This document shows, piece by piece, positions 59,568 through 64,000 of a stretch of DNA of 64,000 nucleotides. The stretch is taken from the NCBI GenBank assembly GCA_963775805.1, contig CAVZKG010000003.1, forward strand, positions 1 to 64,000, given 5' to 3'. Origin of the DNA: JAFAMB01 sp963775805. Its GTDB lineage: Bacteria > Verrucomicrobiota > Verrucomicrobiia > Chthoniobacterales > JAFAMB01. Both the position numbers and the translations under genes were made by a program. The notes under the pieces were generated by a model. That model did not search any database. It was not told the origin of the DNA and was given only the letters and a program-made list of their open reading frames with translations. Every line of letters begins with the position of its first letter. Positions within the stretch are counted from its first letter, which is position 1.

Positions 59568-64000
<4,433 letters not shown>

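Overview
The window looks like a chromosome segment of a soil bacterium of the phylum Verrucomicrobiota (Spartobacteria-like). This is inferred from the character of the core proteins, mid-50s G+C, a Verrucomicrobia-like hypothetical coiled-coil protein and dispersed intergenic repeats; a phylogeny of dnaE, rpoA and gltB would settle it. No rRNA or CRISPR array was seen, and only one intact tRNA gene (tRNA-Leu, anticodon UAG, 19502-19583, minus).

Region 1 (1-19583) is a tandem integration hot spot at that tRNA-Leu. An exact 54-bp direct repeat of the tRNA 3' half lies at 3950-4003 and 19502-19555 and brackets a 15.6-kb element. The element holds a tyrosine integrase and a small DNA-binding protein on the plus strand at the left end, an XRE repressor on the plus strand at the right end, and between them a long leftward block: small DNA-binding proteins, ParB-TOPRIM protein, SF2 helicase, AEP-type primase, SF3 (D5/P4-like) helicase, a repeat-rich candidate origin, a terminase-small-subunit-like protein, an HK97-fold major capsid protein and three uncharacterised genes. 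No portal, large terminase, protease or tail gene is visible, so it reads as a capsid-encoding phage satellite or remnant prophage. Left of 3950 lies an older, decayed island: the C-terminal piece of a second, homologous integrase (23-292), a papain-like cysteine protease candidate, a small helical protein and two truncated genes.

Region 2 (19584-26851) is core: dnaE, prs, rplY(ctc), pth, rpsF and ssb, all rightward. Region 3 (26852-36390) mixes a UBP-type zinc-finger protein, a row of very short membrane-peptide ORFs, a LysR regulator interrupted by an in-frame amber codon, a divergent F420-reductase-like NADP-binding protein, an SDR, a PadR regulator with an obvious operator, a transglutaminase-like secreted protein, dinB, an aldo/keto reductase, an aminotransferase and a small membrane protein. 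Region 4 (36530-53028) holds a serine beta-lactamase-like hydrolase, a coiled-coil protein, a nucleoside 2-deoxyribosyltransferase-like protein, a polytopic glycosyltransferase, an FAD reductase/hemW pair, DUF362 and squalene/phytoene synthase genes, an S41-like protein lacking catalytic residues, purD, an MBL-like lipoprotein lacking its metal site, thiD, apaG, 5-formyl-THF cyclo-ligase, an intact MBL hydrolase and a ferredoxin-reductase-like flavoprotein. Region 5 (53134-64000) carries a two-gene beta-oxidation operon (multifunctional FadB/FadJ-like protein plus thiolase), a tartrate/isopropylmalate-type dehydrogenase, rpoA-rplQ, a double-ACT protein and gltB, which runs off the right edge.

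The most unusual content is the tRNA-Leu element: a replication module plus capsid gene without tail or DNA-packaging motor, with REP-like and iteron-like arrays beside its SF3 helicase gene and three copies of a hairpin-linked sequence motif.
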